Source: Bradyrhizobium sp. LTSP885 (GTDB lineage: Bacteria > Pseudomonadota > Alphaproteobacteria > Rhizobiales > Xanthobacteraceae). From it: a DNA stretch of 54,449 nt. Where the stretch lies: contig NZ_JYMT01000017.1 in NCBI RefSeq assembly GCF_000938305.1, positions 108,140 to 162,588 of the forward strand, written 5' to 3'. The notes beneath the pieces are model-generated. The model was given only the letters and a program-made list of their open reading frames with translations. It made no database searches and was not told where the DNA came from. Below, piece after piece: positions 25,213 through 37,769 of this stretch (position 1 is the first letter of the stretch; each line of letters opens with the position of its first letter). Both the position numbers and the translations under genes were made by a program.

Positions 25213-25611
25213 ATGAGCGGTCGGATTCTCAACCTGCTTCTTTGGGCCGGCGTGGCCTATTTCTGCTGCATGGCCATCGCGCATTTCTTCGGAATCAAGC
25301 TGCCGATCCTCTTCGTCTATTACGATACACCCTATTACGCCTATCAGGACAAGATCATCGCGTTCGCGGTCGTGGCCTATATCTGCCTGTTTGCCTCTGC
25401 CGCGCGTTCGCCCGAGGCCGTGTTCGCCGCATTGGTCGCGATCTGGGTCACGGTCGCGGGCCTCTGCGCGGTCAATGTCTCGGATGCGCTGCAGGGCGTG
25501 CTCTCCGGCAAGTCGACGCTGGTCTATTGGCTGCAGACGGCCGCAATCGCGATCTATGCGCTGTGCCTGACTGTTTTCTGGCGGCAGTCGCGGTATTCTG
25601 TGTCGCACTGA
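25213..25611 (+). CDS. Small integral membrane protein, function unknown
   Basis: A 132-residue hydrophobic protein with four predicted transmembrane segments (about 4-22, 44-60, 66-86 and 104-124). The loop after the first segment contains the aromatic stretch FVYYDTPYYAYQDK. I do not recognise a named family. The ATG at 25213 gives MSGRILNLLLWAG; an upstream in-frame ATG is less likely because the extension is not hydrophobic. It ends 12 bases before the amidohydrolase start, so the two are probably one operon. Confidence 0.7.
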   Translation: MSGRILNLLLWAGVAYFCCMAIAHFFGIKLPILFVYYDTPYYAYQDKIIAFAVVAYICLFASAARSPEAVFAALVAIWVTVAGLCAVNVSDALQGVLSGKSTLVYWLQTAAIAIYALCLTVFWRQSRYSVSH

Positions 25612-25623
25612 GGACTGACAGCG

Positions 25624-27288
25624 ATGACGCGACCGGAGCGTATCTTCCATAACGGAAACGTATTCACCGCGGATGCTGACCGCAGCCGAGCCCAGGCGAT
25701 GGCGGTGGCCGATGGCACCTTCGTTGCCGTCGGTAGCGATCTCGACGTCAAGGCTCTCGCCGGTCCCGGCACCGAGTTGGTGGATCTGCGCGGCCGCATG
25801 CTGTTGCCCGGCATCGTCGACGTGCACAACCACCATCTCCGCGGCGGGCAGGCCGATCTCTACGAACTGAAGATATTGCCGACGATGTCGCTCGACGCGG
25901 TGCTCGATGCCGTTCGCGCGCGATGCGCGACGACGAAACCGGGCGAGTGGGTCTTTGGCGGCATTTGGGGAAGCCATCTGGTCGAGGCGATCGGCCAGGC
26001 AAGCGCCCTGGCTGCGCTCGATGCCGTCTCCGGCGCGCATCCGGTGATGCTGCGGGACGACAGCCAGCACAACCGCTGGGTCAATTCCCGCGCGCTGGAG
26101 CTGATCGGGATCAACGCCAACACGCGCGATCCGCAGGACGGTGAAATCCAGCGTGATGGCGCGACCAAGGCCGCGACCGGCCTGTTGCTGGAGCGGGCCT
26201 CGGGGCTCGCCGAACAGGCGGTCGAGCGATCCATTCCGGACCTTGCGGCGCGCAACAAGGCGTCGTGCCGCCGCGCGGTCGAAATTCTCAATGGCTACGG
26301 CGTCACCGCCTTTCAGGATGCGACCACGGTGCTTCCGTTCCTGGAGGCGCTGGCCGCGCTCGATCGCGCCAACGAACTCAATGGCTGGTGCGTCACCTCG
26401 CTGCCTGGACAGCGGACGCTGTCGGGCGCCGATCTCGTCGGTGACGAGTTGATCGCGCGTCGCGAGGCCTATCGCACGCGCCACGTCCGCCCCGATTTCA
26501 TCAAGCTGTTCATGGACGGGGTGCCGACGACGCGCACTGCCGCCATGCTCACGCCCTACCGGGCCACGCGCCTGCAAGGCTGCTGCTTTTGCGGCGATCC
26601 TCTGATCTCGATCCCCGCTTTGGTGCGGTGGATCGCAAAGGCCGAGAAACATGGCATGCGGCTCAAGGTGCATTGCACCGGTGATGCCGCGGTTCGGGAT
26701 ACGCTCGACGCGATCGACGTGGTGCGCAGCTTCAACGGACCCGGCAACGGACCAGGACCGGTCCATCATATCGCGCATGCCGGCTTCGTCGCAGCAGCCG
26801 ATATTCCCCGTTTTCGCGCGCTCAACGTTGCGGCGGACCTGTCGCCGATCATCTGGTATCCCGGTCCGATCCAGCAAGCGATCCGCGCGGCGTTGCCGGA
26901 GGATCGCGCCGACTTCTATTGGCCGCTTCGCGATCTTCACGAGGCCGGTGCGTTGATGGCGGCCGGATCGGACTGGCCGGTCGTCGCCAACCCCGATCCC
27001 TGGCTCGGCATCGAGGGCATGATCACCCGCCGTAACCCGCGCGGCGGATATGACGGCGCGCTGTGGCCTGAGCAGGCTCTCGATCTCGAAACGGTGCTGC
27101 GCATCTACACCGTCAACGCCGCGCTTGCGATGGGCCTCTCTGATCTCACCGGATCGGTCGAGGCTGGCAAGTCGGCAGATTTCATCGTGGTCGATCGCGA
27201 CCTCTTTGCGACCGCGCCGGAGCAGCTGTCGCAGACCAAGGTGCTTTCGACATGGTTCGAGGGCCGGCAGGTTCACGAGGCGGCATGA
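25624..27288 (+). CDS. Amidohydrolase family protein, YtcJ-like
   Basis: A 554-residue metal-dependent hydrolase of the amidohydrolase 3 group. The metal-binding VDVHNHH motif (about 66-72) is followed by TIM-barrel histidines in KVHCTGDAAVRD and HIAHAGF, and the final aspartate in AAGSDWPVV. The C-terminal LTGSVEAGKSADFIVVDRD is the small beta-sandwich domain. GAGGACTGAC precedes the ATG. Family members hydrolyse amides, hydantoins or exocyclic amines; the substrate here is unknown. The upstream membrane protein and divergent HxlR regulator form its context. Confidence 0.9.
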   Translation: MTRPERIFHNGNVFTADADRSRAQAMAVADGTFVAVGSDLDVKALAGPGTELVDLRGRMLLPGIVDVHNHHLRGGQADLYELKILPTMSLDAVLDAVRARCATTKPGEWVFGGIWGSHLVEAIGQASALAALDAVSGAHPVMLRDDSQHNRWVNSRALELIGINANTRDPQDGEIQRDGATKAATGLLLERASGLAEQAVERSIPDLAARNKASCRRAVEILNGYGVTAFQDATTVLPFLEALAALDRANELNGWCVTSLPGQRTLSGADLVGDELIARREAYRTRHVRPDFIKLFMDGVPTTRTAAMLTPYRATRLQGCCFCGDPLISIPALVRWIAKAEKHGMRLKVHCTGDAAVRDTLDAIDVVRSFNGPGNGPGPVHHIAHAGFVAAADIPRFRALNVAADLSPIIWYPGPIQQAIRAALPEDRADFYWPLRDLHEAGALMAAGSDWPVVANPDPWLGIEGMITRRNPRGGYDGALWPEQALDLETVLRIYTVNAALAMGLSDLTGSVEAGKSADFIVVDRDLFATAPEQLSQTKVLSTWFEGRQVHEAA

Positions 27289-27291
27289 GAG

Positions 27292-28446
27292 CTATCCCGC
27301 CGGCGCCGTACTCGCCGCCACTTTCGCGGGCGCCTTGTCGACCTTCTTCGACCATGAGCGGTAGTAGGCGAGCACGGTCATCAGCACGATGCCGACGGCG
27401 CTGACCAGGATCTGCATCCAGATGCTGTTGGAGACCTCGACGAGGACCAGATGCGCGATCACGGCGAGGAAGATGCCCGAGCAGAACACCTCGAGCGATT
27501 GCTGGCCGCACTTGATCACGGGGCGGAAGATCGGCCATTGCAGGCCGGCCCAGTCCTTCGGCAGGAAGCGCGTGACGAAAAAGGCGAGGACCACGAAGTG
27601 CAGGACGCGATAGGGTGCGAGGTTGGTCTTGTCGTTCGGATTGAACGCATCGTAGAGCCAGGGCGGCATCGCCTGGGCGAGTTCGGGGAATCGGCCCGCC
27701 AGCGTCATCACCATCGCGAACAACAGATAGGCCACGCCGAGCACCAGGAACGGACGCGAGCGGATCAGCGACATCGATTCGCCGGCGCCGCCGAGTGCAA
27801 ACCAGCCGCCGAACACGAACAGGAACTGCCAGCAGAACGGATTGAAGTACCACGAGCCGCCCGGATAGGCCGGCAGGTTCCAGCCGAAATGCCGTGCCGC
27901 CAGATAAAGCAGGAATGATGCCGCCAGCGTCAGATTGAGCCGCCGCAACATCACCCAGAGCACGATCGGGTACACCAGCATCAGCGCGATATAGAGCGGC
28001 AGCACGTCCATGTTGACCGGCTTGAACGCCAGGATCAGGCCCTGATAAAGCGTCTCGGCCGGGTTCTGCATGAAGCCCGCGACATTGAACTCGTTCTGCA
28101 GGTTCGGGTCGTGATAGCGCTGGGAGAGATAGCCGATCTCGGCGATATAGATCACGAACAGCATGACGTGCGCGACATAGATCTGCCAGGAGCGTTTGAT
28201 CAGCCGGGTGGCGCCGATCACGGTGCCGCGTTCGAGCATGATCCGCGCATAGACGAATGACGCCGTGTAGCCGGAAATGAAGATGAACAGGTCGGCGGCA
28301 TCGCTGAAGCCATAATTCTTCTGCGTGATCCAGTTCACCGCATTGTTCGGGATGTGATCGAGATAGATCGCCCAGTTGGCGAACCCGCGCAGCAGATCCA
28401 GTCGATAGTCGCGCCCGCGCGGCGGAAGCACAGCCCTGACGTCCAT
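27292..28446 (-). CDS. opgC: OpgC-domain membrane protein, glucan succinyltransferase-like
   Basis: A 384-residue multi-pass protein with about ten transmembrane segments. The N-terminal RLDLLRGFANWAIYLDHIPN (arginine and histidine conserved) and FIFISGYTASFVYARI are hallmarks of the OpgC family, which succinylates periplasmic glucans and is related to acyltransferase family 3. The start at 28446 has GAGGGAG upstream; the frame extends about 60 codons further, but that part crosses a repeat and is not credible. In rhizobia OpgC modifies cyclic beta-glucans and contributes to osmoadaptation or host interaction. No glucan synthase is nearby. Confidence 0.88.
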   Translation of the reverse strand: MDVRAVLPPRGRDYRLDLLRGFANWAIYLDHIPNNAVNWITQKNYGFSDAADLFIFISGYTASFVYARIMLERGTVIGATRLIKRSWQIYVAHVMLFVIYIAEIGYLSQRYHDPNLQNEFNVAGFMQNPAETLYQGLILAFKPVNMDVLPLYIALMLVYPIVLWVMLRRLNLTLAASFLLYLAARHFGWNLPAYPGGSWYFNPFCWQFLFVFGGWFALGGAGESMSLIRSRPFLVLGVAYLLFAMVMTLAGRFPELAQAMPPWLYDAFNPNDKTNLAPYRVLHFVVLAFFVTRFLPKDWAGLQWPIFRPVIKCGQQSLEVFCSGIFLAVIAHLVLVEVSNSIWMQILVSAVGIVLMTVLAYYRSWSKKVDKAPAKVAASTAPAG

Positions 28447-29865
<1,419 letters not shown>

Positions 29866-29920
29866 TGATCGAGAGACGTGAGGTGAGCACGCAGGTCGGG
29901 CGTCGTGCGAGGGATTCTGC

Positions 29921-31207
29921 TCAGCTCTGGCCGGCCAGCGCTGAAAGCTTGCCCAACAGCTTTGTCCTGTCCTTGCCGATCATCAACACGCTGCTATCAG
30001 GTGCAAACAGCGCCGAGAACGGCAGCATGGCGGCCCCGATCGGCGAGGCGTCGGGGCCAAACTGGCCGGGCACGATCTCCGGCGCGACGATGCCGGTGGC
30101 GGTCACACGGCTGAATTGACTTTGCACCTTCGCCAATAGCTCCAGATGAATTGACCGCGGCAAGATGCTGTCGAGCACGATCGCTTCGATGTCGATGACC
30201 GAGGCGACGGCGATGATCGCCTCGACCAGCGCGTTGGCGCAATCCTCGATCCATTCGAGCAGCGGCTCCCGCGCACCTGAAGGTATCGGGTCGAGCTCCC
30301 GGACCCGCGTGATCTCGATGCCGCGCGACTTCAAATGATTGACCAGCACATAGATCGAGGCCCGGTGCAGCAGGCTCTGGTAGCGCCCCGGTCTGGCCGC
30401 CACCGAATCGAGGCTTGACGGGGAGACCGGTATCGGGCCGAGCGCGGCGCTGTTGCCGTGCGGGCCTGGCTGCACCTTGCCGTTTTGCACCAGGCCGCCG
30501 CCGACGAAGGTGTCGATCGAGATGTGCATGAAATCGCGGAAGCGCGCGCCGGCACCGTGTATGAGCTCGGCCAGCGCCGCAGATGTGGCGTCGTTCTCGA
30601 TGAACACCGGCGCCTTCGCTGGTGTCGCGAACAGCGTCATGAGCTCGATCGCTTCCCAACGGTCGCCAAGGTCGGCTGGAAAGCCGAGTTCCTCGATCCA
30701 GCCGCCGAGGAAGAACGGCGAGGCGATGCCGACGCCGACGATGGAGGCGCCGTCGAGGCCGTTCACCAGCGCGTCGAAACTGGCGAGGGAGGCGTTGCCC
30801 GCCTTGCGTACCAGCTCCGGGTCCGGATAGCGGTATTCGTGCGACTCGCGAGCGCGTAGCTCGCCGGCAAAGTCGACCAGCACCGCCTCCAGCGCGCGAC
30901 GGCCGATCTTGATGCCGACGCTGTAAATGCGGTCCGGCATCAGCCGGTAGAGCACGGACGGCGATCCGCGCTGCCCAAATCTTTTTCCGACTTGTTTTAC
31001 GAATCCTGCCTGTTCGAGTCCGTCGACGATGCCGGCCACCGCGGCCGGCGTGAGGTGCGCTGCGCGCGCAAGGTCGGACTTGGACGCCTCCTTGAGACGG
31101 CGGATGGCGTCGAGCACGAAGCGTTCATTGTAGTGGCGAAGCTTGACTGAATTGCTGCCCTTTCCCGACAAGCGGTCATCTCCAATCAAGCCATCATCTT
31201 CAATCAA
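29921..31207 (-). CDS. ROK family transcriptional repressor
   Basis: Up to 428 residues. An N-terminal winged HTH (SKSDLARAAHLTPAAVAGIVDGL, about 43-65) precedes a ROK sugar-kinase-like domain (GIKIGRRALEAVLVDFAGEL, IENDATSAALAEL). The ROK zinc-binding cysteine cluster (CxCGxxGC) is not visible. ROK repressors such as XylR respond to sugars. The gene is divergent from the xylulokinase/ABC operon, so it is the likely repressor of that operon. The start is uncertain (TTG or internal codons): the first part of the frame contains an imperfect 18-bp tandem duplication, GCTTGATTGRAGATGAYS. Confidence 0.88.
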   Translation of the reverse strand: MIEDDGLIGDDRLSGKGSNSVKLRHYNERFVLDAIRRLKEASKSDLARAAHLTPAAVAGIVDGLEQAGFVKQVGKRFGQRGSPSVLYRLMPDRIYSVGIKIGRRALEAVLVDFAGELRARESHEYRYPDPELVRKAGNASLASFDALVNGLDGASIVGVGIASPFFLGGWIEELGFPADLGDRWEAIELMTLFATPAKAPVFIENDATSAALAELIHGAGARFRDFMHISIDTFVGGGLVQNGKVQPGPHGNSAALGPIPVSPSSLDSVAARPGRYQSLLHRASIYVLVNHLKSRGIEITRVRELDPIPSGAREPLLEWIEDCANALVEAIIAVASVIDIEAIVLDSILPRSIHLELLAKVQSQFSRVTATGIVAPEIVPGQFGPDASPIGAAMLPFSALFAPDSSVLMIGKDRTKLLGKLSALAGQS

Positions 31208-31452
31208 GCAATGGCGGCTGCTTCCGGCTCCTGTTGCGATGGCTTCCCGATCGCGATGGAACTCGGCACGGCATTTGGCGTCGCTCTTGTGGAAGCCAAT
31301 TTTCCCGTTGCAGCAGGACTATAATATAGTAAATTAAAAAAATAAATGTCCGTTGAGGGAAAAAGGCGGGCAAGGGGAGGCAATTCCGGTCCTGTTGGCC
31401 ACCAACGGCCTCGGCACGTGCGTGCCGAAATTGACAACCGGCAGGGAGCATC
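31208..31452. promoter_or_regulatory. ROK/xylB divergent regulatory region with an A+T-rich block
   Basis: About 245 bases separate the ROK and kinase genes. Positions 31319-31347 form an unusually A+T-rich island (TATAATATAGTAAATTAAAA) in an otherwise GC-rich region. ROK repressors typically bind A/T-rich inverted repeats at such places. I cannot delimit the exact operator. Confidence 0.55.
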
Positions 31453-32927
31453 ATGTTTCTCGGCATCGATCTCGGCACCTCGGCGGTCAAAACCGTCCTC
31501 GTCGATGACATGCAGCACGTCATCGCCAGCCGGAGCCACGCGCTGTCGACGGCCTCGCCGCGCCCGGGCTTCTCCGAGCAGGATCCGCGCCTTTGGATCG
31601 AGGCGACGTTCGCGACGCTGGACGCGCTGAAGGCGGATCACCCCCGTGAGCTGGCCGACGTCGCGGGCATCGGCCTCTCCGGCCAGATGCACGGTGCGAC
31701 ACTCCTCGACGCCGACCTCAGGCCTTTGCGCCCCTGCGTTCTCTGGAACGACGGTCGCTCCGCCGCCGAGTGTCGTGTGCTCGAACAGCGCTGGCCCGCC
31801 TTGCGTGCGACGACGGGCAACAAGGCGATGCCCGGCTTCACCGCGCCGAAGCTGCTTTGGGTCGCAAAGCACGAGCCGGAGATCTTTGCAGCGACAAAGC
31901 TCGTCCTGCTGCCAAAAGCCTATCTGCGCCTGATCCTGTCGGGCGAGGCGATCGAGGATGTCTCCGACGCCTCGGGATCGCTGTGGCTCGATGTTGTCAA
32001 GCGCGACTGGTCGGATGACGGCCTTGCCGCAACCGGCCTTTCGCGCACCCAGATGCCACGGCTCGTCGAGGGCTGTGCGCCCGCGGCGCGGTTGACACGC
32101 GAGCTCGCGCAGCGCTGGGGCATGGCCAAACAGCCGATGATCGCGGGTGGCGCGGGCGACAATCCGGCCGGTGCCATCGGCATCGGCGCGATCCGACCGG
32201 GAACCGCGTTCATTTCACTCGGCACGTCAGGCGCATTGTTCACTCCGACCGAGAAGATTGCAGCCAATCCCGATCGCGCCGTCCACATCTTCGCGCACGC
32301 AATCCCGGCGATGTGGCTTCAGGGCGGCGCGATCCTCTCGGCCGCGTCCTGCCTTGCCTGGATCGCGAGGCTGCTTGGCGCTCCGGAAGCTGAGTTGCTG
32401 GCGCCGCTTGGCGCGCGTCCGCATGCGCCATCGCCCGTCAGCTTCCTGCCGTATCTTGCCGGCGAGCGCACGCCGCATGACGACTCGGATGTGCGCGGCA
32501 TGCTCGATGGCCTGAGCCATGGCACGGATCGCGCTGCGGTCGTGCAGGCCGTGCTCGAAGGCGTCGCCTTCGCACTTGCGGATTGCCGCGACGCGCTCGC
32601 GAGCGCCGGTGTTGTCGTGACTGAGGCCGATGTAATTGGCGGTGGGGCGCGATCAGGCTTCTGGCTCTCGGTGCTGGCGAACGTCCTCGACATTCCGATC
32701 AGCCGCCTTGCCGATAGCGACGTTGGTGCGGCATTCGGTGCGGCGAGATTGGGGCGCCTTGCTGTCACCGGCGAGCCGGTCGCGGCAGTCTGCACGCAGC
32801 CGCCGCGCGTCGAGACCTTCGAACCCGAGCGTGGTCTTGCCGATGCCTATGCCGCGCGGCTTCCGGCATGGCGCGAGCTGTATCGGCCGCGCCGCGGATC
32901 GGAAACGCCTCATGCGAGGGAGGCAAG

Positions 32928-32931
<4 letters not shown>
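31453..32931 (+). CDS. xylB: Xylulokinase-like FGGY sugar kinase
   Basis: A 492-residue FGGY kinase. The N-terminal phosphate-binding segment is [17 protein letters not shown], followed by [11 protein letters not shown] (typical of xylulokinases) and [11 protein letters not shown] with the catalytic-region aspartate. The C-terminal domain has [10 protein letters not shown] and [11 protein letters not shown]. It would phosphorylate D-xylulose or a related ketopentose or pentitol with ATP. It is the first gene of an operon with ABC transporter genes and its stop overlaps the next start as ATGA. No xylose isomerase or dehydrogenase is in view. Confidence 0.9.
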
Positions 32932-34455
<1,524 letters not shown>

Positions 34456-34466
<11 letters not shown>

Positions 34467-35493
34467 GGTTGTTTCCGCGAAAGCCGCAGCCGCGCCCGGC
34501 CTCGCAACCGCGCAAGAGAGCAGGCGCCAGCGCACGCGGCTTGTGATTCGCTCGGTCGGCATGCTGCCGGTGCTGGCGCTGTTGTGCGTCGGCTTTCATC
34601 TGTTCTCGGACGGCCGCTTCTTCACTGCGCAGAATCTCGGCATCGTGGTGCAGCAGTCCGCCGTCAACACCGTGCTGGCGGCCGGGATGACCTTTGTCAT
34701 CCTCACCGGCGGCATTGATCTCTCGGTCGGCTCCATTCTGGCGGCATCGGCGATGGCCGGGCTGATCGTCTCCAAATTTCCCGATCTCGGAGCGTTGTGG
34801 TTGCCGGCCGCGGTGTTCACGGGCGCAGTCTTCGGCATCCTCAATGGCGGCTTGATTGCGCTGCTGCGCCTGCCGCCCTTCATCGTCACGCTGGGGTCGC
34901 TCACCGCCGTGCGCGGCGTGGCGCGCTTGCTGGGTGCCGACACCACGGTGTTCAATCCGTCGATGCCCTATGCTTTCATCGGCAACGGCTCACTGACGCT
35001 TATTCCCGGCGTGCTGTCGATGCCCTGGCTCTGGGTGATCGCGTTGCTCGTGATCCTCGCCTCCTGGCTGCTGCTGCGTCGTACCGTGCTCGGCGTGCAT
35101 ATCTACGCGGTCGGCGGCAATGAGAGCGCAGCCCGGCTCGCCGGCATCAAGGTCTGGGCGGTGCTTATCTTTGTCTATGGCGCGTCGGGCCTGCTCGCTG
35201 GTCTCGGCGGCGCCATGCAGGCGGCGCGGCTCTACGCCGCCAACGGCCTGCAGCTCGGCCAGTCCTACGAGCTCGACGCGATCACCGCCGTGATCCTCGG
35301 CGGCACCTCCTTCGTCGGCGGCATCGGCTCGATCTGGGGAACGCTGGTCGGCGCGCTGATCATCGCCGTGCTGTCGAACGGCCTGATCCTCACCGGCGTA
35401 TCCGACGTCTGGCAATATGTGATCAAGGGCCTCGTCATCATCGGCGCGGTCGCGCTCGACCGCTACCGGTTGCAGGGCTCGGCCCGCACCTGA
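34456..35493 (+). CDS. Sugar ABC transporter permease (RbsC type)
   Basis: A 345-residue inner-membrane permease with eight to ten hydrophobic segments. Characteristic blocks are [33 protein letters not shown] and [17 protein letters not shown], as in RbsC/XylH/FrcC permeases. The start at 34456 lies 11 bases inside the ATPase gene, consistent with translational coupling. Confidence 0.92.
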
Positions 35494-35560
35494 ACCATAA
35501 AAGTCCGTCGCGATCACTGGTCGCCGTGCCGGAGTTTTGAACAGACCAGGGAGGAAGCCA

Positions 35561-36508
35561 ATGTTGAAGACGATCTCGTTTGCTGGCGCCGCTATGGTGC
35601 TCGTCCTGAGCTCCGCCCCGTCCTTTGCCAAGGAGCTCAAGTCGATCGGTATCTCACTGGGCTCGCTAGGCAACCCTTTCTTCGTCGCTCTGTCGAAGGG
35701 CGCCGAGTTCGAGGCGAAGAAATCCAACCCCAGCGTCAAGATCACGACGGTCGGCTTCGAATACGACCTCGGCAAGCAGGTGACCCAGATCGACAATTTC
35801 ATCGCCGCTGGCGTCGATTTGATCCTGCTCAACCCCGGCGATCCCAAGGCCATTGGGCCGGCGATCAAGAAGGCGCAGGCCGCCGGCATCATCGTCGTTG
35901 CCGTCGACACCGCAGCTGATGGCGCCGATGCCACGGTGACCACCAACAACGTCCAGGCCGGCGAGGTCTCCTGCCAGTACATCGTCGACAAATTGGGCGG
36001 CAAAGGCGACGTGATCATCGAGAACGGGCCGCAGGTCTCGGCGGTGATCGACCGCGTGGTCGGCTGCAAGAACGTGTTCGGCAAGAACCCCGGCATCAAG
36101 GTGCTGTCCAACGACCAGGACGCCAAGGGCTCGCGCGAAGGTGGCCTCACCGTGACGCAGGGCTATCTGACCCGCTTCGCCAAGATCGATGCCATTTTCG
36201 CCATCAATGACCCGCAGGCGATCGGGACCGACCTCGCAGCGCGCCAGCAGAGCCGCACTGGTATCGTCATCACCGCAGTCGACGGCGCGCCCGACATTGA
36301 GGCCGCACTCAAGGATCCTGGCGCGCTGCAAATCCAGGCCTCCGCCTCGCAGGATCCGTTCTTCATGGCGCGCCGCGCCGTGCAGCTCGGCGTCGGCCTG
36401 CTCAACGGCGAGAAGCCTGCCTCGACCGTCGAGCTGTTGCCGTCAAAACTCGTGACGCGCGACAATGTCGCCGAGTACAAGGGCTGGACGTCGGACCGGT
36501 CGCAATAG
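35561..36508 (+). CDS. Sugar ABC transporter substrate-binding protein
   Basis: A 315-residue periplasmic binding protein with a signal peptide (MLKTISFAGAAMVLVLSSAP, cleavage near SFA-K). Peripla_BP_4/RbsB-type features are GSLGNPFFVALSKGAEFEA, the VDLILLNPGDPKAI strand and FAINDPQAIGTDLAA. GGAGG precedes the ATG. It is the last gene of the kinase-ABC operon, 67 bases after the permease. Binding proteins of this group take monosaccharides; residues do not fix the ligand. Confidence 0.9.
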   Translation: MLKTISFAGAAMVLVLSSAPSFAKELKSIGISLGSLGNPFFVALSKGAEFEAKKSNPSVKITTVGFEYDLGKQVTQIDNFIAAGVDLILLNPGDPKAIGPAIKKAQAAGIIVVAVDTAADGADATVTTNNVQAGEVSCQYIVDKLGGKGDVIIENGPQVSAVIDRVVGCKNVFGKNPGIKVLSNDQDAKGSREGGLTVTQGYLTRFAKIDAIFAINDPQAIGTDLAARQQSRTGIVITAVDGAPDIEAALKDPGALQIQASASQDPFFMARRAVQLGVGLLNGEKPASTVELLPSKLVTRDNVAEYKGWTSDRSQ

Positions 36509-36622
36509 CGGCCTCTCTTATTTCCTTCGTTCGTTTCGGAGGAAGTTTCGGCGTGGCACCTGCCAAGATGCAGATGGAGTTTGGGTGCAAGCATTGAAGA
36601 GCTCTCGCCCGGGGGCTTCTAC

Positions 36623-36653
36623 GGCCGATGAAGAGCACCGCTCTTCATCGGCC
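36623..36653. terminator. Perfect hairpin between convergent operons
   Basis: GGCCGATGAAGAGC (36623-36636) and GCTCTTCATCGGCC (36640-36653) give a perfect 14-bp stem with a 3-nt loop between the ABC operon and the convergent SDR gene. No T-run follows on either strand, so it is a hairpin without the poly-T part, perhaps a bidirectional stop or RNA-stabilising element. Confidence 0.6.
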
Positions 36654-36664
36654 GGAGCGTGCGA

Positions 36665-37633
36665 TCAGAAGCGTTCGCCGACCATCTCCTCGCTCTTGGT
36701 CCACAGCGCCTTGGCGCGTGCGGGATCGAGCGCGTACGACCTGACGCCGGGGCTGACCGGGCTGGTCGGCCCTTCGATGATCTCAGACACCTGGCAATTC
36801 TCGCCATAGCGCCCGCCGACATCCTCGACCGGAGCGACGAAGGCCGCCCAGACCGATGTTGCGGCCCCTTGCGGAATTGTCTTCCACCGGAAGGGTGGTC
36901 GGCCCTCGGCAGCAAGCTGCGCATTGATCTGCGCCACCAGATTGTCGAGCTCGTCGGGCGCCATATGGCGGCCGAGTTCGGTCCTGATCCCGCCCGGATG
37001 CACCGCCGTTGCTCGCACGCCGCGCGCCTTGTGGCGCCGGTCGAATTCCACGGCGAACAGGATGTTGGCGGTCTTGGACCGGCCATAGGAGATCATCGGG
37101 TCATACGGCGTGCGCGCGAAACCGGGATCGTCGAGGTCGACGTCCGAATAGCGGTGACCCGACGAGGCGACGTTGACCAGCCGTCCACCCGGGGCGATCA
37201 GATCGGCGATCCCGTTCACCAGCACGAAATGGCCGAGATGGTTGGTGCCGAATTGCGTTTCGAAACCATCGGCGGTGTGCCCGAACGGCGTTCTCATCAC
37301 GCCGGCATTGGCGATCACGGCGTCGAAACGCCGCCCGTCGGCCACCAGCGCATCCGCGCAGGCGCGCACGCTTTTGAGCGAGGCGAGGTCGAGCTCCACC
37401 AGTGTGAGACTGCCGCCATTTGCGGCCTGCGCGCGGACTTCGCTCGTCGCCTGCTTCGCCTTGGCCAGATCGCGCGCCGCGCCGACCACTTGGGCGCCGT
37501 GCGCTACCAGCACACGCGCCGTCTCCACGCCGAGCCCGGCCGATACGCCGGTCACCAGCACGCGTTTCCCGCTGAGATTGGTCCCCGCCAGCACCTCGTC
37601 AGTGGTGGACGTCGCCCCGAAACTATCGCTCAT
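36665..37633 (-). CDS. SDR family oxidoreductase, retinol dehydrogenase-like
   Basis: A 322-residue SDR with the cofactor motif VTGVSAGLG, NAGVMRTP, SSGHRYSDV in the catalytic-serine region and YGRSKTANI as YxxxK. The pattern matches the protochlorophyllide reductase/retinol dehydrogenase-like branch. The ATG at 37633 has AAGGAG upstream; the longer frame is rejected. It is divergent from a TetR gene with tandem operators between, so it is probably derepressed by a toxic ligand. Confidence 0.9.
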   Translation of the reverse strand: MSDSFGATSTTDEVLAGTNLSGKRVLVTGVSAGLGVETARVLVAHGAQVVGAARDLAKAKQATSEVRAQAANGGSLTLVELDLASLKSVRACADALVADGRRFDAVIANAGVMRTPFGHTADGFETQFGTNHLGHFVLVNGIADLIAPGGRLVNVASSGHRYSDVDLDDPGFARTPYDPMISYGRSKTANILFAVEFDRRHKARGVRATAVHPGGIRTELGRHMAPDELDNLVAQINAQLAAEGRPPFRWKTIPQGAATSVWAAFVAPVEDVGGRYGENCQVSEIIEGPTSPVSPGVRSYALDPARAKALWTKSEEMVGERF

Positions 37634-37709
37634 AGCCAACTCCTTTGTCTCTGGCACAGCTCTCCCTTTGGCGGCAAACCCTTGTCTGCCAACCATTTTT
37701 CACGTAAGA

Positions 37710-37748
37710 GGAGACTGTCTCCGTTTTAAATACGGAGACACTCTCCGT
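37710..37748. promoter_or_regulatory. Tandem TetR operators between SDR and TetR genes
   Basis: GGAGACTGTCTCC (37710-37722) is a perfect 13-bp palindrome. ACGGAGACACTCTCCGT (37732-37748) is a second palindrome. Their inner halves also pair with each other (GTCTCCGT at 37717-37724 with ACGGAGAC at 37732-37739), giving overlapping half-sites. The TetR gene starts at 37770. Confidence 0.8.
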
Positions 37749-37769
37749 TTATCAAGGGGTATCTTCACC

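Noticed and set aside
25078..27276. 732-residue open frame on the minus strand
   Set aside because: It is antisense to a clear amidohydrolase gene, has no recognisable domain and has the arginine/aspartate-heavy composition of a shadow frame in GC-rich DNA.
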